The notes: generated by a model not told the origin, from the sequence alone. Positions 25,003 to 34,797 are shown, counted from the first letter of the stretch. The stretch is DNA of 55,239 nt from an uncultured Eubacteriales bacterium (GCA_902790495.1 CADASK010000006.1:1-55239), one strand, 5' to 3'. Translations and numbers: made by a program.

Positions 25003-26496
25003 ATGCGCGTGCGCTCTGCAGGTATCCTTCTCCATATTTCCTCGCTTCCCGGGCCGAACGGTATCGGCTCCCTTGGCCGCGAGGCCTATGCATTTGCCGA
25101 CTTTCTGCATGAAGCCGGCTTTTCGCTGTGGCAGGTGCTACCCATGGGCCCCACGGGCTACGGCGAGTCGCCCTACCAGTCCTCCAGCGTCTTCGCGGGC
25201 AATCCGCTCCTCATCTCCCTGAAGAAGATGGTGGAGGACGGCCTGCTGGGCCAGGCGGACGAGGCGCGGGACGTCTACGTCCCCGAGGACGAGGGCCGGG
25301 TGGACTACGCCGCCGTGCGCGCCCACAAGATGAAACTGCTCCGGCTGGCCTTCTACCGCTCGGAGGAGAGCCACCGCAGTGAGATCCACCGCTGGATGGA
25401 CGAGAACAAGTGGGTGCGGGACTACGCCCTGTTCACCGCCGTGAAGGAGCACTTCGGCGGCGTGATGTGGACCAAGTGGCCCGACGACGGCATCCGCCTG
25501 AACAAGAAGGCCGCGCGGGAAAAGTACCGCATCGAGCTGCTGGAGGAGTACCGCTTCCACATCTTCTGCCAGTGGGTCTTCTTCCGCCAGTGGTACGCGC
25601 TGAAGCAGTACTGCAACGAGCGCGGCATCCAGCTCTTCGGCGACATGCCGATCTATGTGGCGGAGGACAGCGCGGACACCTGGACGCACCCGGAGGTCTT
25701 TCAGCTGGACCGCGACCGCCTGCCCAAGCGGGTGGCGGGCGTGCCGCCGGACTACTTCTCCGCGGACGGCCAGCTCTGGGGCAATCCGCTCTACCGCTGG
25801 CACCGCCTGCGCTTCAGCCGCTATGGCTGGTGGGTGGAGCGGATGCGCGCCATGGCGAAGATGTACGACGTAATCCGCGTCGACCACTTCATCGGCTTCG
25901 CGAACTACTACTCGATCCCCTACGGCGCGAAGACGGCCCGGGAGGGCAAGTGGATCGTGGGCCCGGGCAAGAGCCTGTTCAAGACCTTCAGCCGCGAGCT
26001 GCCGGGGCTGAACATCGTGGCGGAGGATCTGGGCTGCGTGAACGACCGCGTGCGCGACCTGATCAGCTTCACCGGCTATCCGGGCATGAAGGTGCTGGTC
26101 TTCGGCTTTGACGATGCGGACGAGAAAAACCAGCACCTGCCCGCCAACTACCCGGAGAACATCGTGGCCTACACCGGCACCCACGACAACAACACGGTGC
26201 GCGGCTGGATCGACGCGGCGGACCCGAAGGCGCTGGCCTTCGCCCAGAAGACCCTGGGCTTCCAGCGGCCGGAGGACGGTCCGGCGGCCTTCGTGAAGGC
26301 TGTGCTGGCAAGCCGCGCGAACACCGCGGTCATCGCCATGCAGGACATCCTGGGGCTGGACGCCTCCGCCTGCATGAACCATCCGGGGACCACCTCGGGC
26401 AACTGGCTGTGGCGCATGAAGCCCGGCGCCGTGTCCCACGAGGACGCCCAGCGCCTGCGCGCCCTGCTGACGGAGACCAAGCGAATTCACAATTGA
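25003..26496 (+). CDS. malQ: 4-alpha-glucanotransferase
   Basis: 497-residue GH77 enzyme that disproportionates maltodextrins. Family landmarks are the N-terminal AGILLHISSLPGPNGIGSLG, FGDMPIYVAEDSADTWTHP, the nucleophile region VIRVDHFIGFANYYSIPYG, the acid/base segment NIVAEDLGCV and TGTHDNNTVRGWID. All are intact and the length is normal. I give the ATG at 25003, but the GTG two codons later (25009) has the better spacing from AAAGGA. It leads directly into glgP, so the pair probably serves glycogen or maltodextrin breakdown. A TAGAAT at about 24946 is a possible -10 without a clear -35. Confidence 0.95.
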   Translation: MRVRSAGILLHISSLPGPNGIGSLGREAYAFADFLHEAGFSLWQVLPMGPTGYGESPYQSSSVFAGNPLLISLKKMVEDGLLGQADEARDVYVPEDEGRVDYAAVRAHKMKLLRLAFYRSEESHRSEIHRWMDENKWVRDYALFTAVKEHFGGVMWTKWPDDGIRLNKKAAREKYRIELLEEYRFHIFCQWVFFRQWYALKQYCNERGIQLFGDMPIYVAEDSADTWTHPEVFQLDRDRLPKRVAGVPPDYFSADGQLWGNPLYRWHRLRFSRYGWWVERMRAMAKMYDVIRVDHFIGFANYYSIPYGAKTAREGKWIVGPGKSLFKTFSRELPGLNIVAEDLGCVNDRVRDLISFTGYPGMKVLVFGFDDADEKNQHLPANYPENIVAYTGTHDNNTVRGWIDAADPKALAFAQKTLGFQRPEDGPAAFVKAVLASRANTAVIAMQDILGLDASACMNHPGTTSGNWLWRMKPGAVSHEDAQRLRALLTETKRIHN

Positions 26497-26530
26497 TCCC
26501 TTCTAAAACAGATTGGGTTAGAAAGATGTG

Positions 26531-26590
26531 GCGAAGGTTTGCAAAGGGCGATCGCAAAGCCCTTTGCCCGCGCCCGCAGGCGCGGAACCC
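26531..26590 (+). repeat. Intergenic double-hairpin element, copy 3 (short form)
   Basis: Identical arms to copy 2 (GCAAAGGGC / GCCCTTTGC, loop GATCGCAAA; then CCGCGCC / GGCGCGG). It lies between malQ and glgP, probably inside one transcript and in the sense direction. Confidence 0.9.
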
Positions 26591-26645
26591 TGCCGCTGAG
26601 GAGTTCGCTCAAAGAGTTAAAACAATCAAGGAAAGCGTGATACCC

Positions 26646-28988
26646 ATGTACAACGCCCAAACCCTCATCGAGAGCGCGGAGCGCATCCTCTTCACCCGCG
26701 ACCACATCTCTCTGCGCGAGGCCAGCGCGGTTCAGCTCCACGACGCCATCTCCAGCGCGGCCATGGAGGCCATCGCCGCGAACTGGACGCGCAGCGAGAC
26801 TGCCCGCCGCCAGGGGAGACAGGCCTGCTACCTCTCCATGGAGTACCTGGTGGGCCGGCTGGTCTACAACAACCTCTTCGCCATGGGCCTGCTGGAGGAA
26901 ACCCGCAGGCTCCTCGGGGAGCGCGGCGTCGACCTCGCGGCGCTGGAGGACATCGAGGACGACGCCTTTGGCAACGGCGGCCTCGGCCGTCTCGCCGCCT
27001 GCTTCCTGGACAGCGCCGCCACCCACGGCGTACCGCTGACCGGCTACGGTTTGCGCTTCCGCTACGGCCTGTTCAAGCAGGATTTCGCCGATGGCCGCCA
27101 GGTGGAGGAGCCCGACGACTGGGCCAAGTACGGCGATCCCTGGAGCATCCGCCGGCTGAGCGAGGCCGTGGTGGTGCCCATGGCCACCGGTGACGTGCTG
27201 GCCGTGCCCTACGACATGCCCGTCATCGGCTACGGCACGGACAACATCGGCACCCTGCGCCTGTGGCAGTGCGAGAGCCTGCACGAGACGGACTTCGCCC
27301 TCTTCAACGAGCAGAAGTACGCCCAGGCCGCCGCGGACAAGAACCGCGCGGAGGACATCACCAAATACCTCTATCCCAACGACACGCGCCGCGCGGGCAA
27401 GCAGCTGCGCGTCAAGCAGCAGTATGTGCTGGTCTCCGCCTCCGTGCAGGATATGCTGCGGGATTACCGCAGCCGCCACGGCCGGGATTACAGCCGCTTC
27501 GCCGCCGAGTACGCGGTGCAGCTCAACGACACCCATCCGGTGATGGCCATCCCGGAATTCATCCGCCTGATGGAGGCGGAGGGCATGGACTTCGATACGG
27601 CGCTGGGCATGGCGCGGGAGATCTTCTCCTACACCAACCACACGGTGATGCAGGAAGCGCTGGAGAAGTGGGATCTCGCCCTGCTCCGCTCGGTGTGCCC
27701 GGAGATCGTGCGCATCATCCGCAGGATCGACGAATGCTTCAAGGCGGAGATGCAGGCCAGGAATGTGCCCGTGCTGCCCAACCGCTGCATCATCGAGGGC
27801 GGCCGCGTGCACATGGCTCAGCTGGCCGTCTACGCCACCCACGCGACCAACGGCGTGGCCGAGCTGCACAGCGAGCTGCTGAAGACCACGCTGTTCAAGG
27901 ACTGGTACGCCCTGTACCCCGAGCGCTTCCAGAACAAGACCAACGGCATCACCCAGCGCCGCTGGCTGGGGCTGTGCAACCCGGAGCTGACCGGGCTGAT
28001 CGAAAAGCGCATCGGCGGCGGCTTCCTGACTGACCTCAGCCGGATCGCTCAGCTGAAGGAGCACATCGACGGGGAGACCGTGCAGGCCTTCCTGAAGGTG
28101 AAGCAGCAAAAGAAGGAGCAGCTCTGCGCGGAGATTGAGAAGCGCGAGGGCATCACCCTCTCCACGGAGATGATGTTCGACGTGCAGATCAAGCGCCTGC
28201 ACGAGTACAAGCGCCAGCTGCTCAACGCCCTGTCCATCTACGCGATCTACACCGAGCTGAAGGCGGGGAGGCTGAAGGACTTTGCACCGACGGTCTACCT
28301 CTTCGGCGCGAAGGCGGCCCCGGGCTACGTGCGGGCCAAGAGCGTGATCTACTACATCAACCAGCTTGCGGAGCTGGTCAACAGCGATCCGAAGACCAGG
28401 GATCGGCTGAAGATTGTGTTCGTGCGCAACTACAACTGCTCCTGGGCGGAGAAGATCATCCCGGCCGCCGACGTCAGCGAGCAGATCTCGCCCGCGGGCA
28501 CGGAGGCCAGCGGCACCGGCAACATGAAGCTGATGCTCAACGGCGCGGTGACCCTGGGCACCTGGGACGGCGCGAACATCGAGATCGTGGAGGAGGCCGG
28601 GCGCGAGAACAACTATGTCTTCGGCGCGACGGTGGAGGAGCTGGACGCGATCCGGGACACCTACGATCCCAAGGCGCTGATGAAGAAGAACAGGCTGCTC
28701 AAGAAGGCGGTCAGCTCCCTGGCGGACGGCACCTTCAAAGACCCGGACGGCGGACTGAAGGAGCTGCATGACGCCCTGCTCAAGGGTGCGAGCTGGCACA
28801 AGCCTGATCACTACTTTGTGCTGAAGGACTTTGACAGCTACCTGGAGGCCAAGCTGCGGGTGAACCGCGACTGGGCCTACGACCCGGAGGCCTTCGCGCG
28901 CAAGTGCCTGATGAACACGGCCTCCGCCGGCAAGTTTTCCTCCGACCGCACGATTGCGGAATATGCGGCAGAGATCTGGCGCGTTTGA
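26646..28988 (+). CDS. glgP: Glycogen/starch/alpha-glucan phosphorylase
   Basis: 780-residue PLP enzyme that releases glucose 1-phosphate from alpha-1,4-glucans. Seen in order: ACYLSMEYLVGRLVYNNLF, GNGGLGRLAACFLDSAA, YGLRFRYGLFKQ, AVQLNDTHPVMAI, HEYKRQLLNAL and the PLP-lysine segment ISPAGTEASGTGNMKLMLNG with LGTWDGANIEI. Length is slightly below the usual 800-840, as in many bacterial forms without the long regulatory N-terminus. The ATG at 26646 starts the family homology (MYNAQTLIESAERILFTRD). It sits between malQ and a beta-mannosidase gene. Confidence 0.96.
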   Translation: MYNAQTLIESAERILFTRDHISLREASAVQLHDAISSAAMEAIAANWTRSETARRQGRQACYLSMEYLVGRLVYNNLFAMGLLEETRRLLGERGVDLAALEDIEDDAFGNGGLGRLAACFLDSAATHGVPLTGYGLRFRYGLFKQDFADGRQVEEPDDWAKYGDPWSIRRLSEAVVVPMATGDVLAVPYDMPVIGYGTDNIGTLRLWQCESLHETDFALFNEQKYAQAAADKNRAEDITKYLYPNDTRRAGKQLRVKQQYVLVSASVQDMLRDYRSRHGRDYSRFAAEYAVQLNDTHPVMAIPEFIRLMEAEGMDFDTALGMAREIFSYTNHTVMQEALEKWDLALLRSVCPEIVRIIRRIDECFKAEMQARNVPVLPNRCIIEGGRVHMAQLAVYATHATNGVAELHSELLKTTLFKDWYALYPERFQNKTNGITQRRWLGLCNPELTGLIEKRIGGGFLTDLSRIAQLKEHIDGETVQAFLKVKQQKKEQLCAEIEKREGITLSTEMMFDVQIKRLHEYKRQLLNALSIYAIYTELKAGRLKDFAPTVYLFGAKAAPGYVRAKSVIYYINQLAELVNSDPKTRDRLKIVFVRNYNCSWAEKIIPAADVSEQISPAGTEASGTGNMKLMLNGAVTLGTWDGANIEIVEEAGRENNYVFGATVEELDAIRDTYDPKALMKKNRLLKKAVSSLADGTFKDPDGGLKELHDALLKGASWHKPDHYFVLKDFDSYLEAKLRVNRDWAYDPEAFARKCLMNTASAGKFSSDRTIAEYAAEIWRV

Positions 28989-29038
28989 TATCCGGTTTCA
29001 GCAAATCCCCAAAAGGTTCAGAGAAAGGTGGTATCTCC

Positions 29039-31510
29039 ATGCAAATCCAATCCTTATCGGGCGCCTGGCGCATGCGTCAGGCGGGCACGGACTCCTGGCA
29101 TGACGCGGTCGTCCCCGGCTCCGTCTACGCCGACCTGCTCCGGGACGGCTCCATGCCGGATCCCTACTGGCGCGAGAACGAGCGCGAGTGCTTCGAGCTG
29201 ATGCGCGAGGACTGGGAGTACACCCGCACCTTCGACGCGGACAAGGCCCTGCTGGGCAGCAACCGCGTGGTGCTGCGCTGCTTCGGCCTGGACACCCTGG
29301 CCACCCTGACCCTCAACGGCGTGGAGATCGGCAAGGCCGACAACATGCACATCACCTGGGGCTTCGATGTCAAGGCGGCGCTGAAGGAGAAGGACAACGT
29401 GTTGACCGTGCGCTTCGCCTCTCCCGTGGCCTACTGCCTGGCGGCCTACGAGAAGAGCCCGATCTGGGGCTCCACCGACGCGATCCCCGGCTTCGGCCAC
29501 CTGCGCAAGGCCCACTGCATGTTCGGCTGGGACTGGGGTCCCCGTCTGCCCGACGCGGGCATCTGGCGGGAGATCCGCCTGGAGGGCATCGACCAGGCGC
29601 GGCTGGAGAGCGTCTATGTGGAGCAGGATCACCACGACGGCAAGGTGACGCTGCGCCTGCGCCCGGATATCGACGGGGACGCCGCCGGCTGCGCGCTGGA
29701 GGCGACCCTGACCGCGCCCGACGGCACGGTGACGCCCTTTGTGGACAATGAGCTGACCGTGGAGAACCCGCAGCTCTGGTGGCCCAACGGCCTGGGCGAG
29801 CATCCGCTGTACACCGTCACTGCGAAGCTGACGGCGAACGGCCGCGAGCAGGACACCTGGACAGGCCGCATCGGCCTGCGCACCCTCACCGTCTCTCGCG
29901 AGAAGGATCAGTGGGGCGAGGAGTTCTGCCAGATGGTCAATGGCGTGAAGGTCTTCGCCATGGGCGCGGACTACATCCCGGAGGACAACCTGCTCTCCCG
30001 CGTGACGCCCGAGCGCACCCGCCGTCTGCTGGAGGACGCGGCCCTGGCCAACCACAACAGCATCCGCGTGTGGGGTGGCGGCTACTATCCCAACGACGAT
30101 TTCTACGACAGCTGCGACGAGCTAGGCCTCATGGTGTGGCAGGACCTGATGTATGCCTGCTCTCTGTATGACCTGACGCCCGAGTTCGACGCGTCCATCC
30201 GCGTGGAGACGCGCCAGAATCTGCGCCGCCTGCGCCATCACCCGAGCCTGGCCATCCTCAGCGGCAACAACGAGGACGAGCAGTTTGTCTCCGTCATCAA
30301 CGATATCCTGACCGGCAAGCAGGGCGACCCCGGCCGCTTCTCCCCGGCCAGGCGCAGCCACGTGAAGGATTACCTCACCATGTATGAGTACATCCTGGTG
30401 GGCATCGCGAAGGAGGAGGCGCCCCAGACCTTCTGGTGGCCGTCCAGCCCGTCCTCCGGCGGCTGCTTCGACGATCCGCAGGACCCCAACCGCGGCGACG
30501 TGCACTACTGGGACGTGTGGCACGGCGAGAAGCCCTTCACCGAGTACCGCAAGTTCCACTTCCGCTACGCCAGCGAGTTCGGCTTCCAGTCCTTCCCGAT
30601 GCTGCCGACGGTGGAGAGCTTCACCGAGCCCGAGGACCGGAACATCTTCAGCCGTGTGATGGAGCGCCATCAGCGCAACAAGGACGCCAACGGCAAGATC
30701 CTGTCCTACCTGAGCCAGACCTTCCGCTATCCCAACAGCTTCGACAACCTGCTCTACGCCAGCCAGCTGCTGCAGGCGGAGGCCATCCGCTACGGCGTGG
30801 AGCACTGGCGGCGCAACCGCGGCCGCTGCATGGGCGCCATCGTGTGGCAGCTCAACGACATCTGGCCGGTGGCCTCCTGGGCCTCCATCGACTACTATGG
30901 CCGCTGGAAGGCGCTGCACTACAGCGAGAAGCGCTTCTTCGCGCCGGTGCTGCTCTCCATCGAGGAGGACGGCGAACTGAACCAGAACCCGAAGATCAAC
31001 GAGTGGCACCCCGACGTGATCCACCGCGCCGCGCGGATGAACGTCTCCAACGAGACCCGCGAGGACGTGGACGTGACCGTGCACTGGGCGCTGCGCCGTC
31101 CCGACGCCTCTATCATCCGCGAGGGTGAGGAGCAGGTGCACGTGCCCGCCATGAGCGCGGTGTGGCTGGACAAGCTCTGCTTCGACGACCAGTCCATCAC
31201 CGGCAGCTACTTCTCCTGCGAGATGTACCGCGACGGCAAGTGGGTGTCCTCCGCGACGGCCCTGTTCTGCGCGCCGAAGCACTTCGAGTTCGTCAACCCG
31301 CACATCACCTGCTCCACCGACGGCAAGACGGTAACCGTGAAGGCCGACGCCTACGCGCGCCAGGTCTGGCTGGAGAGCGACGATCCCGACCTGCTGCTGA
31401 GCGACAACGCCTTCGACGTCAACGGCGGCGAGGTGCGGGTGAAGGTGCTCCGCGGCGACCCGACCGGCATCCGCGCCCGCTCGGTGTGGAACCTGGATCA
31501 CGCGGAATAA
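29039..31510 (+). CDS. Beta-mannosidase (glycoside hydrolase family 2)
   Basis: 823-residue intracellular GH2 enzyme without a signal peptide, removing beta-mannose from mannooligosaccharides. The sugar-binding N-terminal domain includes WHDAVVPGSVYADLLRDG and FGWDWGPRLPDAGIWREI, which are typical of mannosidases. The catalytic TIM barrel holds the acid/base glutamate in LSGNNEDEQF and the probable nucleophile in YASEFGFQSFP. The active-site WGGGYYPNDDFYDSCDELG is present. The ATG at 29039 follows AAAGGTGG, 50 bases after glgP. Its place next to phosphorylase and near a ROK fructokinase suggests plant mannan use, which is inference. Confidence 0.93.
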   Translation: MQIQSLSGAWRMRQAGTDSWHDAVVPGSVYADLLRDGSMPDPYWRENERECFELMREDWEYTRTFDADKALLGSNRVVLRCFGLDTLATLTLNGVEIGKADNMHITWGFDVKAALKEKDNVLTVRFASPVAYCLAAYEKSPIWGSTDAIPGFGHLRKAHCMFGWDWGPRLPDAGIWREIRLEGIDQARLESVYVEQDHHDGKVTLRLRPDIDGDAAGCALEATLTAPDGTVTPFVDNELTVENPQLWWPNGLGEHPLYTVTAKLTANGREQDTWTGRIGLRTLTVSREKDQWGEEFCQMVNGVKVFAMGADYIPEDNLLSRVTPERTRRLLEDAALANHNSIRVWGGGYYPNDDFYDSCDELGLMVWQDLMYACSLYDLTPEFDASIRVETRQNLRRLRHHPSLAILSGNNEDEQFVSVINDILTGKQGDPGRFSPARRSHVKDYLTMYEYILVGIAKEEAPQTFWWPSSPSSGGCFDDPQDPNRGDVHYWDVWHGEKPFTEYRKFHFRYASEFGFQSFPMLPTVESFTEPEDRNIFSRVMERHQRNKDANGKILSYLSQTFRYPNSFDNLLYASQLLQAEAIRYGVEHWRRNRGRCMGAIVWQLNDIWPVASWASIDYYGRWKALHYSEKRFFAPVLLSIEEDGELNQNPKINEWHPDVIHRAARMNVSNETREDVDVTVHWALRRPDASIIREGEEQVHVPAMSAVWLDKLCFDDQSITGSYFSCEMYRDGKWVSSATALFCAPKHFEFVNPHITCSTDGKTVTVKADAYARQVWLESDDPDLLLSDNAFDVNGGEVRVKVLRGDPTGIRARSVWNLDHAE

Positions 31511-31547
31511 GGCTGCCATCTATGGATTATATGGATTAAGGGCGAGA

Positions 31548-31608
31548 GCGAAGGGGTGCAGGGGGCGATCGCAAAGCCCCCTGCCCGCGCCCGCAGGCGC
31601 GGAACCCC
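31548..31608 (+). repeat. Intergenic double-hairpin element, copy 4 (short form)
   Basis: Hairpin 1 is GCAGGGGGC / GCCCCCTGC with loop GATCGCAAA, a paired change relative to copies 2 and 3; hairpin 2 is unchanged. It begins 38 bases after the mannosidase stop. Confidence 0.9.
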
Positions 31609-31661
31609 TGCCGCCACAAAGAACCCTTCATCTGAAATGAGCATGAGCAACTAAGCACTCT

Positions 31662-31698
31662 AGGGATGGATGGCATGTCTGTCCATCCCTTCTTTATT
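31662..31698 (+). terminator. Probable terminator after the glgP-mannosidase unit
   Basis: AGGGATGGA and TCCATCCCT form a 9-bp stem with an 11-nt loop followed by TCTTTATT. The T-tract is imperfect. Confidence 0.6.
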
Positions 31699-31714
31699 GA
31701 CGCAGGAGACCCAC

Positions 31715-32230
31715 ATGCAACCCAAAACCCGCCAGCCCCTGCGCACCGTCACCCGCAGAAACGCAGGCGCCATCCGCCTGACCGCCGACCCGCGGGGACG
31801 GCGCACCCTGACCCTGCCCCTCGGCGCGCCGGAGGACGCGGCAGCGCAGTTCCTCGCCGGCTGGCGTGAGGGCGCTGCCTGGCAAGAGCCGCCGGCTTCC
31901 TCCACCGAGGACGAGGCCAGCACCTTAGCGCGGCTTTGGGCTGGCCGGCTGGGCATCGGGACACCGTCGGTCGGCTTCTTCCGGGACCCGTGGCGCTGGG
32001 GTCTCTGCCGCTGGCAGGAGGGCGCGGTGCTGCTGAACGAGTCGCTGCTGAGGCTGCCGCCGCAGGTGCTGGAGGAAGCCCTCCTGCACGAGCTGGAGCA
32101 CTTCCGCGTGCACGACCACAGCCCGCAGTTCTGGCGGGAGATGACCGTCTGGCTGCCGGACTGGCCGCTTCGCGAGGGCCAGCTGCGGGGCTGGGCCAGC
32201 GCCCACAGAGGGAGGAAGACGCCCGGATGA
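31715..32230 (+). CDS. Short, diverged YgjP-like metallopeptidase-domain protein
   Basis: 171 residues. The C-terminal half resembles the next gene product: GFFRDPWRWGLCRWQEGAV corresponds to the SRWGSC segment, and ALLHELEHFRVHDHSPQFWR carries a HELEH zinc-type motif with a further histidine, as in the YgjP/WrpA (DUF45, M48-related) family. The N-terminal beta-rich half is reduced. The ATG at 31715 follows AGGAGA at normal spacing, and the stop overlaps the next gene's ATG. It appears to be a diverged tandem paralogue; activity is unknown. Confidence 0.78.
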   Translation: MQPKTRQPLRTVTRRNAGAIRLTADPRGRRTLTLPLGAPEDAAAQFLAGWREGAAWQEPPASSTEDEASTLARLWAGRLGIGTPSVGFFRDPWRWGLCRWQEGAVLLNESLLRLPPQVLEEALLHELEHFRVHDHSPQFWREMTVWLPDWPLREGQLRGWASAHRGRKTPG

Positions 32231-32871
32231 AGCAGGTGATCGAGCACGAAGGCTTTCGGATCGAGGTGACCGTCCGCGCCAACTGCAGGCGGATGGTGCT
32301 GCGCGGCCGGAACGGGGAGAGCGGCTTCAGCCTCTCCGTGCCCAAGGGCAGCACGCGCCGGGAGATCGAGCGCTTCCTCAGCGAGCATGACGACTGGATC
32401 CGCAAGGTCGGCAGCAGGATGCAGGTCTGGCAGCCGCGCTGCGCCCCGGGTGAGCGCCACATGGCGCTGGGGCAGCGGGTGGAGCTGGGCCGGGATGGCG
32501 TGCCCGCGGGCGCGGACTTCCTGCGCTGGCGGAACGACCGCCTGCTGGAGGTGGTGAAGCGCCTTCTCCCGATATGGGAGGTGCGCATGGGCGTGCGGGC
32601 GCAGAAGCTGCGCTTCCGGGAGATGAAGAGCCGCTGGGGCTCATGCAACACCAAGACGGGCTGCGTCACCCTCAACACGAACCTCGCCAAATACCCGGAG
32701 GAGTGCATCGAGTGCGTGCTGGTGCACGAGCTGTGCCACTTCCACTGCCCGGATCACTCGGCGCGGTTTCACAGCCTGATGACGCTGTTCCTGCCCTCCT
32801 GGCGGGAGCGGGAAAAGAGAATGAACACCCTGGACGCGCGCGCCCTTCCGCCGGAGGAGCCGGAAGCCTAA
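32227..32871 (+). CDS. YgjP-like (DUF45) putative zinc metallopeptidase
   Basis: 214 residues of the YgjP family, sometimes called SprT-like or WrpA. The motifs are SRWGSCNTKTGCVTLNT, then VLVHELCHFHCPDHSARFHS, with HELCH and a downstream H as probable zinc ligands. The N-terminal part starts with GFRIEVTVRANCRRMVLRGR, as expected for the full-length form. Its ATG overlaps the stop of the shorter paralogue (ATGA), so the two are made together. Proteolysis has not been shown for most members. Confidence 0.88.
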   Translation: MKQVIEHEGFRIEVTVRANCRRMVLRGRNGESGFSLSVPKGSTRREIERFLSEHDDWIRKVGSRMQVWQPRCAPGERHMALGQRVELGRDGVPAGADFLRWRNDRLLEVVKRLLPIWEVRMGVRAQKLRFREMKSRWGSCNTKTGCVTLNTNLAKYPEECIECVLVHELCHFHCPDHSARFHSLMTLFLPSWREREKRMNTLDARALPPEEPEA

Positions 32872-32915
32872 CAGGCGCGTCCGCGATGGCAACCATGGAA
32901 CGATAGGAGACACCC

Positions 32916-33785
32916 ATGACCGACCTTGGACAGAAGATCCGCAGCGACAAGCGCGTCGCCGCGTGGCTGCAAATCCTGCTGGGCTGCCTGGTGGGCGGCG
33001 CGGCCTACCCCCTGTTTCTCACGCCGAACCACATCGCCCCGGGCGGACTGACCGGCGTCGCAATGATCCTCAACCACACCCTGGGCCTGCCCGTGGGTAT
33101 CGCCAGCCTGGCGATGAACGTGCCGCTGTTCCTGCTCAGCTTCAAGGCCATCGGCGGCATCTTTTTCCTGCGCTCGCTGGCGGCGACGGTGCTGTTCTCC
33201 CTGGCCATCGACTTTCTGCCCCTCGCGCCGATGACGGTGGACCCGCTGCTGGGCAGCGTCTACGGCGGCGTGGTGCTGGGCATCGGCCTGGGCATGATCG
33301 TGCGCGGCGGCGCGACGACCGGCGGCACGGACATGATCGCCAAGCTGATCCACCGGCATCTGCCCTTCGTCTCGATGGGCATGATCCTGTTCATGCTGGA
33401 CGCCCTGGTGGTGGCCGCGGCGGGCGTGGCCTTCGGCACCACCGAGGCCCTCTACGCGATGATCTGCATCTTCGTCTCCTCGAAGGTGATCGACACGGTG
33501 ATGGTGGGCTTTGTGTCCAACAAGACCTGCTTCATCGTGTCGGACAGGTGGGAGGCCATCAGCCGGCGCATCCTCCACGAGATGAACCGCGGGGCGACCC
33601 ACCTGCAGGCCCGGGGCGCGTACTCCGGCGCGGAACGGCCCGTGCTGATGTGCGTCATCGCCCGGCAGGAGCTGCCGATGATCAAGGAGATCGTGCGGCA
33701 GGAGGACGAGAACGCCTTCGTCTTCATGACCGAGGCCTTCGAGGTGCTGGGCGAGGGCTTCTCCGCGCTGACGTCCCAGGACTGA
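32916..33785 (+). CDS. YitT family membrane protein (DUF161/DUF2179)
   Basis: 289 residues with five to six membrane helices (first part, FLTPNHIAPGGLTGVAMILN and VRGGATTGGTDMIAKLIHRH are the hallmark segments) and a soluble C-terminal DUF2179 domain from about residue 205 (KTCFIVSDRWEAISRRILHE). This is a common Bacillota membrane family; its substrate is unproven. The start has AGGAG seven to eight bases upstream. It is spaced 44 bases from the YgjP gene. Confidence 0.92.
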   Translation: MTDLGQKIRSDKRVAAWLQILLGCLVGGAAYPLFLTPNHIAPGGLTGVAMILNHTLGLPVGIASLAMNVPLFLLSFKAIGGIFFLRSLAATVLFSLAIDFLPLAPMTVDPLLGSVYGGVVLGIGLGMIVRGGATTGGTDMIAKLIHRHLPFVSMGMILFMLDALVVAAAGVAFGTTEALYAMICIFVSSKVIDTVMVGFVSNKTCFIVSDRWEAISRRILHEMNRGATHLQARGAYSGAERPVLMCVIARQELPMIKEIVRQEDENAFVFMTEAFEVLGEGFSALTSQD

Positions 33786-33882
33786 GCGGACAGGCAGGAA
33801 TCCGGCGGAAAACGTCGAAAAAATGCGACAGAAGCAGGCGGACAGGCGCTGGGAGAGCGCTGCCCGCGGGAGGCAAACCGAC

Positions 33883-34797
33883 ATGATTGATCTGTGCACC
33901 CTCGGAACAGGCGGAAGCATACCGCTCCATACGCGCGCGCTGGCGAGCCTTTATGTGCGCGTGCAGGGACGGGCTTTTCTGCTGGACTGCGGCGAGGGCA
34001 CGCAGATGGAGATCGGCCGCCTCGGCTGGGGCTTCCTGCGCATCGAGGCGCTGGTCCTCACGCACTACCACGCGGATCACTGCAGCGGCGTGCCGGGCTT
34101 CCTGCTGGCGCTGGCAAAGGCGGGCAAGACGGAGCCCTTCGCCATTTATGGCCCGCCGGGACTCAGGCGCGTGATCGAGGGCCTGCGCGTCATCGCGCCC
34201 CAGCTGCCCTACGCGCTGGAGCTGCACGAGTTGCCCTTCGGCGAGGCGGCCTTCGAGGTCTGCGGACTGCAGGCGTCCTCCTTCGCGCTGGATCACGGCA
34301 TGCCCTGCCTTGGCTACCGCTTTGACCTGGCCAGACCGCCCAAGTTTGACCCGGAGAAGGCGCAGGGGCTCGGCATCCCGATGGCCCTGTGGGGAAAGCT
34401 GCAGCAGGGCGAGACCGTCGAGCTGCCGGACGGCCGGGCGGTGGCCCCGGAGGCGGTGATGGGGCCGCCGAGAAAGGGCCTTAGCTTCCTCTACGCGACG
34501 GACACAAGGCCCGTGCCGGCTATCGCGCGGATGGGCGAGGGCACGGATCTGATGTTCTTAGAAGGTATGTACGGCGAGGAGGAGAAGCTGCCCCTGGCTG
34601 TGCACAACCACCACATGATCTTCCGGGAGAGCGCTGCGCTGGCCGCCCAGGCGGGCACGAAGCGCCTGATCCTGACCCATTTCTCGACCTCCCTGGAGGA
34701 GCCGGAGGCCTTTGTGGACAACGCGAGAGCGGTCTTCCCGGAAACGGTCTGCGCCACGGATGGTATGGTGACGCAGATTCACTATGAGGGAAGATAA
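33883..34797 (+). CDS. rnz: Ribonuclease Z-like metallo-beta-lactamase-fold hydrolase
   Basis: 304 residues of the RNase Z/ElaC family, which trims tRNA 3' ends. Seen are the N-terminal LCTLGTGGSIPLHTR, the metal motif LTHYHADHCSG, the FALDHGMPCLGYRF histidine segment, LYATDTRPV with the aspartate ligand, and the final THFSTSLEEPE histidine. The ATG at 33883 follows GGGAGG and gives the correct domain start; a longer open frame from 33823 is unsupported. It could also be a relative acting on another phosphodiester, because motif regions outside the metal site are loose. Confidence 0.85.
   Translation: MIDLCTLGTGGSIPLHTRALASLYVRVQGRAFLLDCGEGTQMEIGRLGWGFLRIEALVLTHYHADHCSGVPGFLLALAKAGKTEPFAIYGPPGLRRVIEGLRVIAPQLPYALELHELPFGEAAFEVCGLQASSFALDHGMPCLGYRFDLARPPKFDPEKAQGLGIPMALWGKLQQGETVELPDGRAVAPEAVMGPPRKGLSFLYATDTRPVPAIARMGEGTDLMFLEGMYGEEEKLPLAVHNHHMIFRESAALAAQAGTKRLILTHFSTSLEEPEAFVDNARAVFPETVCATDGMVTQIHYEGR

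Noticed and set aside
25138-26490. Long open frames opposite malQ, glgP and the mannosidase gene
   Set aside because: They are antisense shadows of GC-rich genes with codon-position bias; sense frames carry complete family motifs.
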